44,437 bases of DNA from an uncultured Lachnospiraceae bacterium (GTDB lineage Bacteria > Bacillota > Clostridia > Lachnospirales > Lachnospiraceae). Positions within the stretch are counted from its first letter, which is position 1. Every line of letters starts with the position of its first letter. The stretch spans positions 1-44,437 of the forward strand of contig CAJUIO010000018.1 in the NCBI GenBank assembly GCA_910586025.1, written 5' to 3'. The notes under the pieces are model-generated. The model made no database searches. It saw only the letters and a list, made by a program, of their open reading frames with translations, and was not told the origin of the DNA. This document shows, piece after piece, positions 1 to 8,119 of this stretch. Position numbers and translations under genes: made by a program.

Positions 1-32
1 CAGCCGCTTTCCTCTCTTCCCCATAACGCCAT
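1..32 (-). CDS. Start of an unidentified gene running off the left edge
   Basis: On the minus strand an AAAGGA ribosome-binding-like stretch sits a few bases before an ATG at 32-30, and the frame then stays open to the window edge, reading M-A-L-W-G-R-E-E-S-G. A good promoter lies just upstream (58-86). Only ten codons are visible, so no family can be named. An alternative ATG in the same frame lies at 24-22. The call rests on the promoter, ribosome-binding site and start in the right order, not on protein similarity. Confidence 0.35.
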   Translation of the reverse strand, partial: MALWGREESG

Positions 33-57
33 AATTTCCTTTAACATTGATAACTTT

Positions 58-86
58 ATTATGAGCGATACCAGGGCTTTCGTCAA
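58..86 (-). promoter_or_regulatory. Sigma-A-type promoter for the left-edge gene
   Basis: Reading the minus strand, TTGACG (86-81) is followed after exactly 17 bases by CATAAT (63-58). The predicted transcript would begin near base 51 and reach the ATG at 32 after about 20 bases that include AAAGGA. Confidence 0.5.
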
Positions 87-137
87 TGTAAAAAGCTGTC
101 CCGTCCGTTTTCTAAAAACAAAATGCATTTCATTAGT

Positions 138-240
138 GAAATCCGATTCGAAGCTTCAGGCCGAAACACCCCAAAGCCGTCTCCCAGACCGGTACAGACA
201 GAGCGCCGGAGCCGCAAGGCGGCGTTTTAAATCGGATTTC
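138..240. repeat. Inverted-repeat-bounded structured segment after the exporter operon
   Basis: GAAATCCGATT (138-148) and AATCGGATTTC (230-240) are perfect 11-base inverted repeats enclosing 81 bases. Inside lie smaller stems, including GCCGC-AAG-GCGGC near 211-223. A second small palindrome, ATTTCA-TTAG-TGAAAT, overlaps the left arm at 127-142. The segment follows the stop codon of the last gene of the minus-strand operon by 18 bases, so it could be a complex 3' structure or terminator. It could also be a small mobile repeat or part of a small RNA. The rest of 64-258 shows no convincing coding frame. Confidence 0.5.
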
Positions 241-258
241 CCAGATACCTATACACGG

Positions 259-2082
259 TTATTTATAATACCTGGCCTGCGCATGCCAAAGCTCATAGTA
301 GGTTCCATCCTCATCCAGAACCAGCTCCTCATGATTGCCTCTCTGGATAATCTCACCCTTTTCAAACACGGCAATCTCGTCGCAGAAGCGGCAGGAGGAC
401 AGCCTGTGGCTGATGTAAATGGCGGTCTTATCCTCCACGATTTCGTTAAACTTCGAATAAATCTCATACTCCGCCACAGGATCAAGGGCAGCGGTGGGCT
501 CATCCAGTATGATAAAGGGCGCATCCTTGTATAAAGCCCTTGCAAGAGCGATCTTCTGCGCCTCACCGCCGGAAATCTCCACCCCGCTCTCCTCAAAATC
601 CTTGTAAAGACAGGTTTGGATTCCCTCCGGCATCTTATTCATCCCCTCCCCGAACCCGGCCTTTGTAAGACAGGCCCTGACACGCTCCTCATCAGGCTCC
701 ACGCTGGCGGCCACATTCTGTCCAAGGCCAAAGGAAAACAGCTTGAAATCCTGAAATACCACGGAAAAAATCCGCATGTACTCGTCGTAATCATACTTTT
801 TGATATTAATCCCGTTGAGCAGTATCTCCCCCTGCGTGGGGTCGTACAGGCGGCAGAGCAGCTTGATAAAGGTAGTCTTGCCGCTGCCGTTTTTTCCCAC
901 CACCGCAAGCCGTCTTCCCACGTCAAATTTCATATTGATATGCTTAAGGGCATAGGAATCCGACCCGGGATACCGGAAGGACACGTCCCGGAATTCGATC
1001 TCATAATCATTATCGCCACCCTCACAGAAGGCCCTCTTTTCCACCGGAAGCGTACCCTTTGGAAGAACATCTTCCATATTCAGGTATTCCAGGGTGGAGG
1101 ACTGCCGGTCCGAGGATACGGCATACTCGTCCAGAATCAAAAAGACATGTGCAATGGCCTGGGAAAACCGGTAGATAATACCCGCATATTTCACCACGGA
1201 GCCCACGCCAAGGGCCCCGGCCACCGCCCGGGACACCACGAAAATATAGGCGAGCATCTGCAGGAAACCGGCGGAAAAATTACTGACAAATCCCGCTTTC
1301 ATATTGTTGACGACAAGCTTTCCGGTCCATTTTTCCTTGATCCGGACATCTCCCTCCAGTTTACTCTCTATCAGCGGCTTTGCGCCGTAAATACGGATAT
1401 CCTTCCCATAGTGATAGTCCTGATCCTTCCAAAGGAAGTAGCCCAGATAGCTCTTATCCAGACTGTCGTCATCCAAAAGCCGGAACAGCTCCTTATTGCT
1501 TCCTGCCTCAAACCACATCTGAAACACGATCACGACGCCAAACAGGATAAGAAGCGCAAGGACAGACACATCCGCAAAAACACGGCTGTTCAGAAACAGG
1601 GGAATCAGCGTTCCAAGCGAAATCAGCGCCGTAACCGCACTTCCCAGAAGCAGAGGAAGCTGCCATACCAGGGAATAAAAACCGGCTCCCCAGTTGTTGT
1701 CATGCTGAATCCTGGTGCGGATATCGTTAACCGCCGGGCTGTCCAGGAGCGGATAATCCATGGCGATCGTCTTCATGCTCATCAGGGTGTCAAAGGTTTT
1801 CCCACACATGTTGGTGTGAACCTCTCTTAGCTTCTGAAAATAAGCCTGCAGTACGCTAAGCAGAAAGACGGCCGCAACACAAACCACAGAAACCAGAAGG
1901 AGACGCCTGATCTCTTCCCCGGCCTGCAGCCCGTCCAGAATATAGGCGGACAGAAAAATTCCGATAAAAGGATTCACCGACTTAATCAGGGACACGATCA
2001 GCGTATGGATCAGAAGCCATCTGTCCATGTCCCACAAAAGCTTTAGCGCAGTTCCTGTCTTTCTCCATTTACCATTCTTCAT
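259..2082 (-). CDS. ABC exporter half-transporter, fused membrane and ATPase domains (second of pair)
   Basis: A 607-residue half-transporter with six expected membrane helices in roughly the first 320 residues and a C-terminal ATPase. Visible motifs are Walker A (GKNGSGKTT), signature (ISGGEAQK), Walker B with catalytic Glu (IILDEPTAALD) and an H-loop (YISHRLSS). Together with its upstream neighbour it very likely forms a heterodimeric exporter in the cytoplasmic membrane. The substrate is unknown; peptide or drug export is only a family-level guess. The start is placed at 2082 because GGAAGGGGG lies about 8 bases before it, rather than at the upstream ATG at 2103. It overlaps the previous gene by 14 bases, implying translational coupling. 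Confidence 0.9.
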   Translation of the reverse strand: MKNGKWRKTGTALKLLWDMDRWLLIHTLIVSLIKSVNPFIGIFLSAYILDGLQAGEEIRRLLLVSVVCVAAVFLLSVLQAYFQKLREVHTNMCGKTFDTLMSMKTIAMDYPLLDSPAVNDIRTRIQHDNNWGAGFYSLVWQLPLLLGSAVTALISLGTLIPLFLNSRVFADVSVLALLILFGVVIVFQMWFEAGSNKELFRLLDDDSLDKSYLGYFLWKDQDYHYGKDIRIYGAKPLIESKLEGDVRIKEKWTGKLVVNNMKAGFVSNFSAGFLQMLAYIFVVSRAVAGALGVGSVVKYAGIIYRFSQAIAHVFLILDEYAVSSDRQSSTLEYLNMEDVLPKGTLPVEKRAFCEGGDNDYEIEFRDVSFRYPGSDSYALKHINMKFDVGRRLAVVGKNGSGKTTFIKLLCRLYDPTQGEILLNGINIKKYDYDEYMRIFSVVFQDFKLFSFGLGQNVAASVEPDEERVRACLTKAGFGEGMNKMPEGIQTCLYKDFEESGVEISGGEAQKIALARALYKDAPFIILDEPTAALDPVAEYEIYSKFNEIVEDKTAIYISHRLSSCRFCDEIAVFEKGEIIQRGNHEELVLDEDGTYYELWHAQARYYK

Positions 2083-3901
2083 TTTTCCCGCCCCCTTCCG
2101 CATTCTGGTAATACTTGCTCTGCATTGCGAACATTTCGCTGTAAGCCCCGCCCCTGCGTATCAGTTCCTCATGGGTTCCCTCCTCGGCCACTGCGCCCTT
2201 ATCCAGAAAAGCGATCCGGTCGCAGAACCGGGTGGAAGCCAGCCGGTGGCTGATATAGATTGCAGTCTTATCCCACGCAATCTCATGGAACTGTTCATAG
2301 GTCTGACTCTCCGCAATGGGATCCAGAGCTGCCGTGGGCTCGTCCAGAATCAAAATCGGAGCATCCTTGTACAGCGCCCTTGCCATGAGCAGCTTTTGCT
2401 GCTCGCCTCCGGAAAGCACCAGCCCCTGCGTAAGCTCCCGGGTCATGGGCGTGTGAATTCCCGCTTCCTGTGAGGATATCTTTTCCCAGAGCCCCGCCTT
2501 CACCAGACAGTCCCGGACACGCTCCCTGTCTGTATCCTCCTTACTGCACAGGGAGACATTCTCCATGACCGTAAAGGGCGGAATATAGATATCCTGAAAC
2601 ACAGCGGAAAACAGCTTCATCCGATCCTGTCTGCGAAATCTTTCCGCCTCCTGCCCGCCAATCAGGATCTGTCCGAAGTCCGGTTTGTAAAACCCGCACA
2701 GGAGCTTTACAATCGTCGTCTTTCCCGCCCCGTTTACTCCCACCAGCGCCACCTTCTCTCCGGCCCCTATCCTGAGATTCAGATGATCCAGCACAGGAGC
2801 TCCATCCGGCTCATAGGAAAAGCACACGTCGCAAAATTCTATGGAATATTCCGTAAGGCTCTTAAGCTCCAGGGGAGAAGCCGGATCCGGTTCATCCGTT
2901 CCGTCCAGAAAGGCCCGCATGTCGCTCATCTGCAGATTCGCCCCGTTCAGATCGTTCAGGCTGTTCACGATACGGCCCACGAATCCGGAAAAGGCAGTGA
3001 TGGCTCCGAAATACAGGGTAAACTCCGAAATGGTAATCGCTCCGGATGCCACGCTGTGAATCAGCCAGGCGTAGGCGATCCCGTCCCGCAGAAGGAGGAC
3101 AAAGGCATTCGCCAAGCCGGAGGCAAAGTACCGATTTTGCACCTGATTCGCCAGCTTTGTGCTCTGTTCGATCAGGCTCCCACGAATCCCCGCAAACCAT
3201 CCGCCCGCATGGTACAGGCGCATGTCCTTGCCGAACTGAGCGTTGCTTCCCACCCGGATCACATATTCCAGCTTCTTCTCACACTCCGCAGCCTCATCCC
3301 GCCGGCTGTGCTCATACCCCTGCGCATGGCGTGTGGCAGACAGGCTGATCAGAGACAGCGCCACCAGCACCAGTATCATAATGGGGCTTAAGGCTGACAT
3401 GATACCGGAGTAGATGAGAAAGCAAAGCACACTGACCGTCATGTCGATGGAAGCCACCAGCAGAATTGAGGTGCCGGACCAGTCTCCGCCCCGGAGCGTC
3501 CCCATGGCCTTCTGATACCGGGTCTGCCCCTCCATGCTCTCCACGTTCCTGTAATCACAGCTCAAAGACTGCAGAAACAGCTTTGTCTGATAGTAGCGCC
3601 GCATATCGTTGTACAGCATGTACTTCCCCTGTCCGGTCATTCCGGACAGAGCCATGGAAAGCGTCATAATAAGCCCAAAGGCACCAAGGACAAAAAAGAT
3701 CCGCCCCGGCGGTGCCTGCTCCAGCACCAGATCCAAAGCGATCTTTGGGATATAAATACCAAACACAGGGGAAATCACAGAGAGAATGATCTCCGTGAAG
3801 ATAAATAAGATCAGTACCGGATGCTCCCGCCGGATGTCTTTCAGTAAGAACAAAATGTTCTGAAAGATACTGTATTTCGGACGTTCCTTCTGTTTTTTCA
3901 T
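2069..3901 (-). CDS. ABC exporter half-transporter, fused membrane and ATPase domains (first of pair)
   Basis: A 610-residue half-transporter like its downstream partner: N-terminal membrane domain, then an ATPase with Walker A (GVNGAGKTT), signature (LSGGEQQK), Walker B (LILDEPTAALD) and H-loop (YISHRLAS). Both partners retain the catalytic Glu, so neither nucleotide site is obviously degenerate from these motifs. AAAGGAGGCGGG precedes the ATG. A 93-base gap separates it from the sensor kinase gene upstream, with a TATGAT that could be a weak internal promoter, but I see no matching -35. The position at the end of a regulator-containing operon suggests an exporter switched on by that two-component system. 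That link is inferred. Confidence 0.9.
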   Translation of the reverse strand: MKKQKERPKYSIFQNILFLLKDIRREHPVLILFIFTEIILSVISPVFGIYIPKIALDLVLEQAPPGRIFFVLGAFGLIMTLSMALSGMTGQGKYMLYNDMRRYYQTKLFLQSLSCDYRNVESMEGQTRYQKAMGTLRGGDWSGTSILLVASIDMTVSVLCFLIYSGIMSALSPIMILVLVALSLISLSATRHAQGYEHSRRDEAAECEKKLEYVIRVGSNAQFGKDMRLYHAGGWFAGIRGSLIEQSTKLANQVQNRYFASGLANAFVLLLRDGIAYAWLIHSVASGAITISEFTLYFGAITAFSGFVGRIVNSLNDLNGANLQMSDMRAFLDGTDEPDPASPLELKSLTEYSIEFCDVCFSYEPDGAPVLDHLNLRIGAGEKVALVGVNGAGKTTIVKLLCGFYKPDFGQILIGGQEAERFRRQDRMKLFSAVFQDIYIPPFTVMENVSLCSKEDTDRERVRDCLVKAGLWEKISSQEAGIHTPMTRELTQGLVLSGGEQQKLLMARALYKDAPILILDEPTAALDPIAESQTYEQFHEIAWDKTAIYISHRLASTRFCDRIAFLDKGAVAEEGTHEELIRRGGAYSEMFAMQSKYYQNAEGGGKNEEW

Positions 3902-3994
3902 GATTACCCGCCTCCTTTGCCAAAAGCATCATACCACGGAAGCGTCCCTTTGAGCGGTATCTGGCACGAGCTGTCAGAAATCCGGCACAAACGG

Positions 3995-4663
3995 TCAAAG
4001 AGGCAGCATGATCTCCGTGGCAAAGGCTCCCTCCTCATCCTGCCGGTTCAGATAACCGCCATACTTTTTCACGATCCGGTCAACCCGCACAAGGCCGAAA
4101 CCGTGGCTCTCACTGTTCTTGGTGGAAAGGTAGGTCCTGCCGGACTTTTTAGCGAAACCGCAGGTGGAATTGGTGACGGAAACATAGAGCTGGTCCTTCA
4201 GAATTCCGATGAACACCCGCACAAACCTCTCCTTTGCATCCCCCTGTTTCAGGCATGCCTCCATGGCGTTGTCCAGAAGATTCCCGATAATCACACACAG
4301 ATCGATCTCGGATATCCCAAGCACGGGCGGAACCACCGCCTTTGCGTTGACCCGGATCTCCTTTGAGGCAAGGAGAGAGAGCTTGGAGTTCAGGATGGCG
4401 TCCACCATCACGTTTCCCGTCTTGATCACCGTGTCAACCGCCGTCAGATCCCGGTTAAGGTTCAAAAGATACTCTCTGGTCCTCTCCCGGTCGCCGTTCA
4501 GGGCCAGCAGAGTCTGAATATGATTGTGATAGTCATGGCGCCAGCCCCGCATGGTTCTGTAAATATTCTGCACCTCGTCGCAGTGCTTCGTGATCAGGTC
4601 ATTCTGATATTCCGAAATCCTCCTATCAATCATCCGCCCGAAGAGCGCATCCAAAAGCCTCAT
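3995..4663 (-). CDS. GHKL-type sensor histidine kinase lacking a membrane sensor domain
   Basis: A 222-residue protein with a phospho-acceptor box WRHDYHNHI (His about residue 43), a dimerisation region around it, an ATP-binding N-box (GNLLDNAMEAC) and a G-box (GFGLVRV). These are hallmarks of the GHKL/AgrC-like kinases that pair with LytTR regulators. Unlike AgrC, which starts with several membrane helices, this one begins almost directly with the kinase core, so it probably acts in the cytoplasm or on a membrane partner. Its start overlaps the regulator's stop as ATGA (4663/4660), with AGGGGAG seven bases upstream favouring 4663 over 4669. It likely phosphorylates the adjacent LytTR regulator. 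Confidence 0.88.
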   Translation of the reverse strand: MRLLDALFGRMIDRRISEYQNDLITKHCDEVQNIYRTMRGWRHDYHNHIQTLLALNGDRERTREYLLNLNRDLTAVDTVIKTGNVMVDAILNSKLSLLASKEIRVNAKAVVPPVLGISEIDLCVIIGNLLDNAMEACLKQGDAKERFVRVFIGILKDQLYVSVTNSTCGFAKKSGRTYLSTKNSESHGFGLVRVDRIVKKYGGYLNRQDEEGAFATEIMLPL

Positions 4664-5382
4664 TGCCATTCTCCCCTAAAATATCTGATAAAAGCCTGAT
4701 TCACAGCCTGGCAGCTGCTTCGTGAGAGCGGTATCTTTTCCCCGCCATCCAGCGTGACCTCTGTCTTACCAATGCGCCGTATCGCACCAATCCGCACAAG
4801 ATAAGAGCGGTGGGTCCGGATAAAGCCCTCTCCCAGCATTTTTTCCAGCTGTGAAAAGTTCAGTCTGACCTCAAAGGCCCCGTCCCTCGTATTGATCCGG
4901 CAAAAGTGAGCCAGGGCTTCCGCATAGAGGATCTCCCCCGTATCCACCCGGACGCTCTCCCCTTCCACGGAAAAGATCAGGGCCTTTTGCGCTCTTTTGC
5001 AGTTCGCCGCCGCCCGCTCCAGGACCCTTGCCATGGTTTCCTCCCCCACCGGCTTTAGCAGGTAATGAACCGCCGATACCTCGTACCCCTGTGCCATGAA
5101 ATCCGGGAAACCGGTAATAAACACGATCTGCAGAGTCTGATTATCCTGCCGGAGCTTTTTAGCCAGGGAGATACCGTCCAGATCCCCCATCTCAATATCC
5201 AGAAGGAGAAAGTCATATTCCTTGCACTCCGCATAGTGAAATAAGAAATCCTCGGCGGAGCAAAAGCCTCTGATCTGTATGTCATATCCCGCCCGGGACG
5301 CCCAGCGCCCGCAAAGGCCCGCAATATAATCCCGGTCTGCGGCGGAATCGTCGCAGACCGCTATCCTGTAACCACTGTCCAT
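4660..5382 (-). CDS. LytTR-family response regulator
   Basis: A 240-residue regulator with a receiver domain (acidic pocket CDD at 10-12, phospho-acceptor Asp about 62 in LLLDIEMGDLDG, conserved Lys in YLLKPV) followed by a LytTR DNA-binding domain (about 135-236; the RTHRSYLV motif is typical). It sits between transporter genes and overlaps the kinase gene by four bases. Family knowledge: such regulators bind spaced direct repeats, often upstream of peptide-transport or bacteriocin genes. Autoregulation of this operon is plausible but unproven; I did not find a convincing LytTR repeat pair upstream of 7775. Confidence 0.92.
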   Translation of the reverse strand: MDSGYRIAVCDDSAADRDYIAGLCGRWASRAGYDIQIRGFCSAEDFLFHYAECKEYDFLLLDIEMGDLDGISLAKKLRQDNQTLQIVFITGFPDFMAQGYEVSAVHYLLKPVGEETMARVLERAAANCKRAQKALIFSVEGESVRVDTGEILYAEALAHFCRINTRDGAFEVRLNFSQLEKMLGEGFIRTHRSYLVRIGAIRRIGKTEVTLDGGEKIPLSRSSCQAVNQAFIRYFRGEWQ

Positions 5383-5396
5383 AACCGTAATCCCTT

Positions 5397-6191
5397 TTAT
5401 ATTCTGGCTTCCATGAGATTTCCCGACGAATATCTCCGAAGTCCTCTGTAAAACACGAATACGGAGAGAGCGGAAAGTCCGGCGGCAAATCCCAGCACGG
5501 AAAGCAGCTCTCCCGCATCAAAGCTTACCATAATATGCACCGGCTTGTAAACCGCCATACCCACAGGAATAATATAGTAAATCAGAAATCTTGCCCCGCT
5601 CTTAAAGATCCCGTCCGGGTAGGTTGAAAAGCCGATCATGGTGTTTATCATATTATTTCCCAGCATATCCGCCCGCACCAGCCAGAAGGAAAGGCTTCCC
5701 ATGAGCAGGGCAAAAGCGGTCATGATCACCGCTCCCGTGGCGGCAAACAGCAGAAACAGGAAAAACCTCTTCAGGCTGAAGCAGAACACGCAAAGAAGTG
5801 CCAGGCCATACAGAAAATCCCCGATCGACGACGTGCTGGTCGCCGAGGTCATCACGCCAAGAAGCACGTTCTTGGGCTGCACCAGATAGGAATCCAGCTT
5901 TCCGTTTATGATCAGATCGGACAGGGAAAACACCCTGGCAAACAGAATATGGGACAGCCCGAAGCTGCTGGCAGTCAGCCCCCACAGGAGCATCATCTCC
6001 CTCATGGTGTAGCCCCCGATATCCTCCCGAAGCCGGAATAGGATCACCCACTGCACGATAAAGGTGGCATTGTTCAGCATCATGAAAAGGATATTTGTAA
6101 GAAACGTGACCTTGTTCAGCATCTCCCTCATGATATTGTATTTCACGGAGAGTGCGCACACTCTCACCTGATTTTTAACCGCCGTTAACAT
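5397..6191 (-). CDS. ABC-2-type permease subunit (second)
   Basis: About 264 residues, strongly hydrophobic with around six membrane segments, similar in layout to the ABC-2/DUF990 permeases that come in pairs with one ATPase. It overlaps the end of the first permease by 17 bases. The start at 6191 follows AAAAGG; an in-frame ATG at 6215 has no good ribosome-binding site, but the choice is not certain. Part of the same operon as the ATPase at 6963-7775. Substrate unknown. Confidence 0.85.
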   Translation of the reverse strand: MLTAVKNQVRVCALSVKYNIMREMLNKVTFLTNILFMMLNNATFIVQWVILFRLREDIGGYTMREMMLLWGLTASSFGLSHILFARVFSLSDLIINGKLDSYLVQPKNVLLGVMTSATSTSSIGDFLYGLALLCVFCFSLKRFFLFLLFAATGAVIMTAFALLMGSLSFWLVRADMLGNNMINTMIGFSTYPDGIFKSGARFLIYYIIPVGMAVYKPVHIMVSFDAGELLSVLGFAAGLSALSVFVFYRGLRRYSSGNLMEARI

Positions 6192-6966
6192 AGAGCCTTT
6201 TAACCCCCTTTCCATAAATGAAAAACATCAGCGCACAGCCTGCCGCCAGATAAAGGAGCTGTGCGATAAGAATCTCCACCCATTTTTCCACACTGAAATC
6301 AATAATCAGCTTTGCCGGCCCGTAGCACACCGTATAGATGGGAGTAAGCCGAAACAGGGGCTGCAGCGCTTCGGGAAAAATCTCTATCGGAAACAGGGTT
6401 CCCACCACCAGAAGCAGCTTGTCATAGAGCCACTGAAAGGGATTGGAATCCTCAATCCAGAAGGAAAAAAAACTGATGCTCAGCTTAAAGACCGCATGGA
6501 TGGTGATTCCCATCACCACGCTTGGTATAACCGCAAGAAGCGTAAGAAGGCCAAACCCCGGCAGGCCTCCCACCAGCGCAAAGCCGATCACGGCCGAGAG
6601 CAGGGCATACATGGGCAGGCGCACACTCCATTCCCCGGTATATCTGGAAAGAAGATAGAGGGCGTAGTGATAGGGCTTATTGATCTGATAAGCGATGTTC
6701 CCGCCGCGGATATCCGTTGCCGCCTGTGATGATACCGCAGCGGCCCTGGTGCCGAACCAGAGCGTCTCCGTTATCATCACATACCAGATCATCTGTTCCT
6801 TGGTATAGCCTGCGATCAGCTGTCTAGGATCGTCATAAATATAATTCCAGAGCTGGATAAAAATAAAAATAAAGACAAAATAGCTCACAAATCCCATGGC
6901 AACATTTGCCGTATACTGCAGATTTTCCATGAGCACGGACCGGTAGATCACTGTATATTTTTTCAT
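6175..6966 (-). CDS. ABC-2-type permease subunit (first)
   Basis: A 263-residue membrane protein with about six hydrophobic segments, of the ABC-2 permease type. Its ATG overlaps the ATPase stop as ATGA (6966/6963) and is preceded by GGGGGAGG, so the two are translationally coupled. It most likely dimerises with the next permease to form the channel driven by the upstream ATPase. Direction and substrate are not visible; family members are generally exporters. Confidence 0.87.
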   Translation of the reverse strand: MKKYTVIYRSVLMENLQYTANVAMGFVSYFVFIFIFIQLWNYIYDDPRQLIAGYTKEQMIWYVMITETLWFGTRAAAVSSQAATDIRGGNIAYQINKPYHYALYLLSRYTGEWSVRLPMYALLSAVIGFALVGGLPGFGLLTLLAVIPSVVMGITIHAVFKLSISFFSFWIEDSNPFQWLYDKLLLVVGTLFPIEIFPEALQPLFRLTPIYTVCYGPAKLIIDFSVEKWVEILIAQLLYLAAGCALMFFIYGKGVKRLYVNGG

Positions 6967-7775
6967 ACCGCCTCCCCCTTCCCCTGCGACTTATAAATCT
7001 CCATGATAATATTTTCCAGAGGCGTGTCGGAAACATTATATTTCAGGTGCTCCATGGAATCGTCCAGCACTACCTTCCCGGAATTGATGATGATAATGCG
7101 TCTGCAGAGCTTTTCAATATCCCCTGTATCATGGCTGGTAAGAAAAATCGTGGTGTTAAGCTCCGTGTTCATCCGCTTTATCAGCGTGCGGATGTTTTCC
7201 TTTACCACCGGATCCAGTCCTATGGTGGGCTCATCCAGAAAAAGCACTCTCGGCCTGTGGATCAGGGAGGCCGCAATCTCACACCGGATGCGCTGGCCCA
7301 GGGAAAGGCTGCGCACCGGCGTATTGATAAACGCTCCAAGTTCGAACAGCTCCGCAATCTCCCTGATCCGTTTTTCGCTCTCCCTGTCCGGGATATCATA
7401 GATTGCGCCAAAAAATTTGAGATTATCATAGGGCGTCAGATGAGTCCAGAGCTGCTCCTTCTGCCCGAACACGGTTCCGATCTCATAAGCAAGCCGTCTT
7501 CTTCTTTTTACCGGATCAATCCCAAGCACCTCCACATTCCCGCCGTCAGGATAGAGAATTCCCGTCATCATTTTGATAGTGGTGCTCTTTCCCGCCCCGT
7601 TAGGCCCGATAAAGGCAAGGATTTCCCCTTCCCTGACTGAAAACGTGACATTGTCAACCGCCCTGATCTTCTCCACCTGCGGATGAAGAATCGCCTTAAG
7701 GCTTCCTCTCATTCCCTTTTCCTTTCGTTTTACCTGAAAGGTCTTTGATAACCCTTCCACTCTGATCGCTTCCAA
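6963..7775 (-). CDS. ABC-2 transporter ATP-binding protein
   Basis: About 270 residues with Walker A (GPNGAGKSTT), signature SLSLGQR, Walker B (VLFLDEPTIGLDP) and H-loop (LTSHD). The open frame extends upstream to 7856, but only the TTG at 7775 has a ribosome-binding site: AGGAGG lies eight bases before it, and the family alignment naturally begins with the beta strand just after. The TTG start may lower or tune expression. It is the first gene of a seven-gene operon, and is preceded by an attenuator-like leader (7877-8148) and an inverted repeat (7842-7877). Confidence 0.9.
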   Translation of the reverse strand: MEAIRVEGLSKTFQVKRKEKGMRGSLKAILHPQVEKIRAVDNVTFSVREGEILAFIGPNGAGKSTTIKMMTGILYPDGGNVEVLGIDPVKRRRRLAYEIGTVFGQKEQLWTHLTPYDNLKFFGAIYDIPDRESEKRIREIAELFELGAFINTPVRSLSLGQRIRCEIAASLIHRPRVLFLDEPTIGLDPVVKENIRTLIKRMNTELNTTIFLTSHDTGDIEKLCRRIIIINSGKVVLDDSMEHLKYNVSDTPLENIIMEIYKSQGKGEAV

Positions 7776-7841
7776 CTTTTTCTCCTCCTCTCCGACTTTT
7801 ACGGCATCTTCCTTTCCGCCCGTATGCACGTGTGTCCCACA

Positions 7842-7877
7842 TATAGTCAACGACAAAAATAATTGCCGTTGACTATA
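7842..7877. promoter_or_regulatory. 11-base perfect inverted repeat upstream of the transporter operon
   Basis: TATAGTCAACG (7842-7852) and CGTTGACTATA (7867-7877) are perfect inverted repeats with a 14-base A/T-rich spacer. Each arm contains an outward-reading TTGACT. On the minus strand the element lies directly after the terminator U-run and 67 bases before the ATPase start. It could be a repressor operator, a secondary promoter (-35 TTGACT at 7850-7845 with only a poor -10 further on) or an mRNA hairpin. No binding protein can be assigned. Confidence 0.5.
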
Positions 7878-7926
7878 AAAAAGAACCGCCTGTCACATAC
7901 ACCTCTGTGTATATAGCATGCGGTTC
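7877..7926 (-). terminator. Intrinsic terminator of the attenuator (segments 3:4)
   Basis: On the minus strand GAACCGC (7926-7920) pairs with GCGGTTC (7889-7883) and six U residues follow (7882-7877). The loop holds a further stem, ATACAC-CTCT-GTGTAT on the plus strand (7897-7912). It stands between the leader ORF and the first transporter gene on the same strand. Confidence 0.72.
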
Positions 7927-8022
7927 CTGTTCGATCCCGATCGCCGCATAGCCAAATAAGACTTTCCGTCTTACGGCCATGCCGGTTCAGTTTTTACAAC
8001 TGTTATCAGGCTGTGACCGTAA
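7883..8022 (-). promoter_or_regulatory. Attenuator with alternative leader RNA hairpins
   Basis: Five segments on the minus-strand RNA can pair in competing ways. Segment 0, UUACGGUC (8022-8015, codons 22-24 of the leader ORF), complements GGCCGUAA (7978-7971). Segment 1, GCAUGGCC (7982-7975), complements segment 2, GGCUAUGC (7953-7946). The end of segment 2, UAUGCGG (7950-7944), complements segment 3, CCGCAUG (7923-7917). Segment 3 also forms the terminator with segment 4. Thus 0:1 would free 2 to pair with 3 (read-through), whereas 1:2 would leave 3:4 to terminate. Pairing is read by eye; regulation is inferred. Confidence 0.6.
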
Positions 8023-8086
8023 TGTGAAAAATCTGCTGCACGACCATAATCAGAATAAAAAGAACACTGTTTTTAATCGAATACAT
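8006..8086 (-). CDS. 26-residue hydrophobic leader peptide (candidate)
   Basis: An ATG at 8086, seven bases after GCAGGAG (8100-8094), opens a 26-codon frame ending with TGA at 8006. The peptide starts MYSIKNSVLF and is strongly hydrophobic in the middle (ILIMVV), ending in HITVTA. A promoter lies 34 bases upstream and attenuator hairpins follow immediately, including CAGTT-TTTAC-AACTG (7988-8002) just past the stop. Position, size and base-pairing overlap suggest a regulatory leader peptide for the transporter operon. The main alternative is a small membrane toxin of a type I toxin-antitoxin pair. No recognised family match. Confidence 0.55.
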   Translation of the reverse strand: MYSIKNSVLFILIMVVQQIFHITVTA

Positions 8087-8119
8087 ACATTTTCTCCTGC
8101 ATTACTGAAAATTTTACAT

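Noticed and set aside
61..534. 157-residue plus-strand open frame at the left end
   Set aside because: It crosses the inverted-repeat segment and runs antisense through the ATPase domain of the exporter gene; no ribosome-binding site or recognisable domain.
616..1830. 404-residue plus-strand open frame
   Set aside because: Antisense to the ABC exporter gene with all its motifs on the minus strand; no start signals of its own.
7776..7856. Longer ATPase start at 7856
   Set aside because: A TTG without any ribosome-binding site, lying inside an inverted repeat; AGGAGG and the family alignment favour the TTG at 7775.
8006..8086. Hydrophobic 26-residue peptide as a type I toxin
   Set aside because: Size and hydrophobicity fit, but I find no convincing antisense promoter, and the competing stems plus the downstream operon on the same strand fit a leader peptide better. 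Kept as the main alternative.
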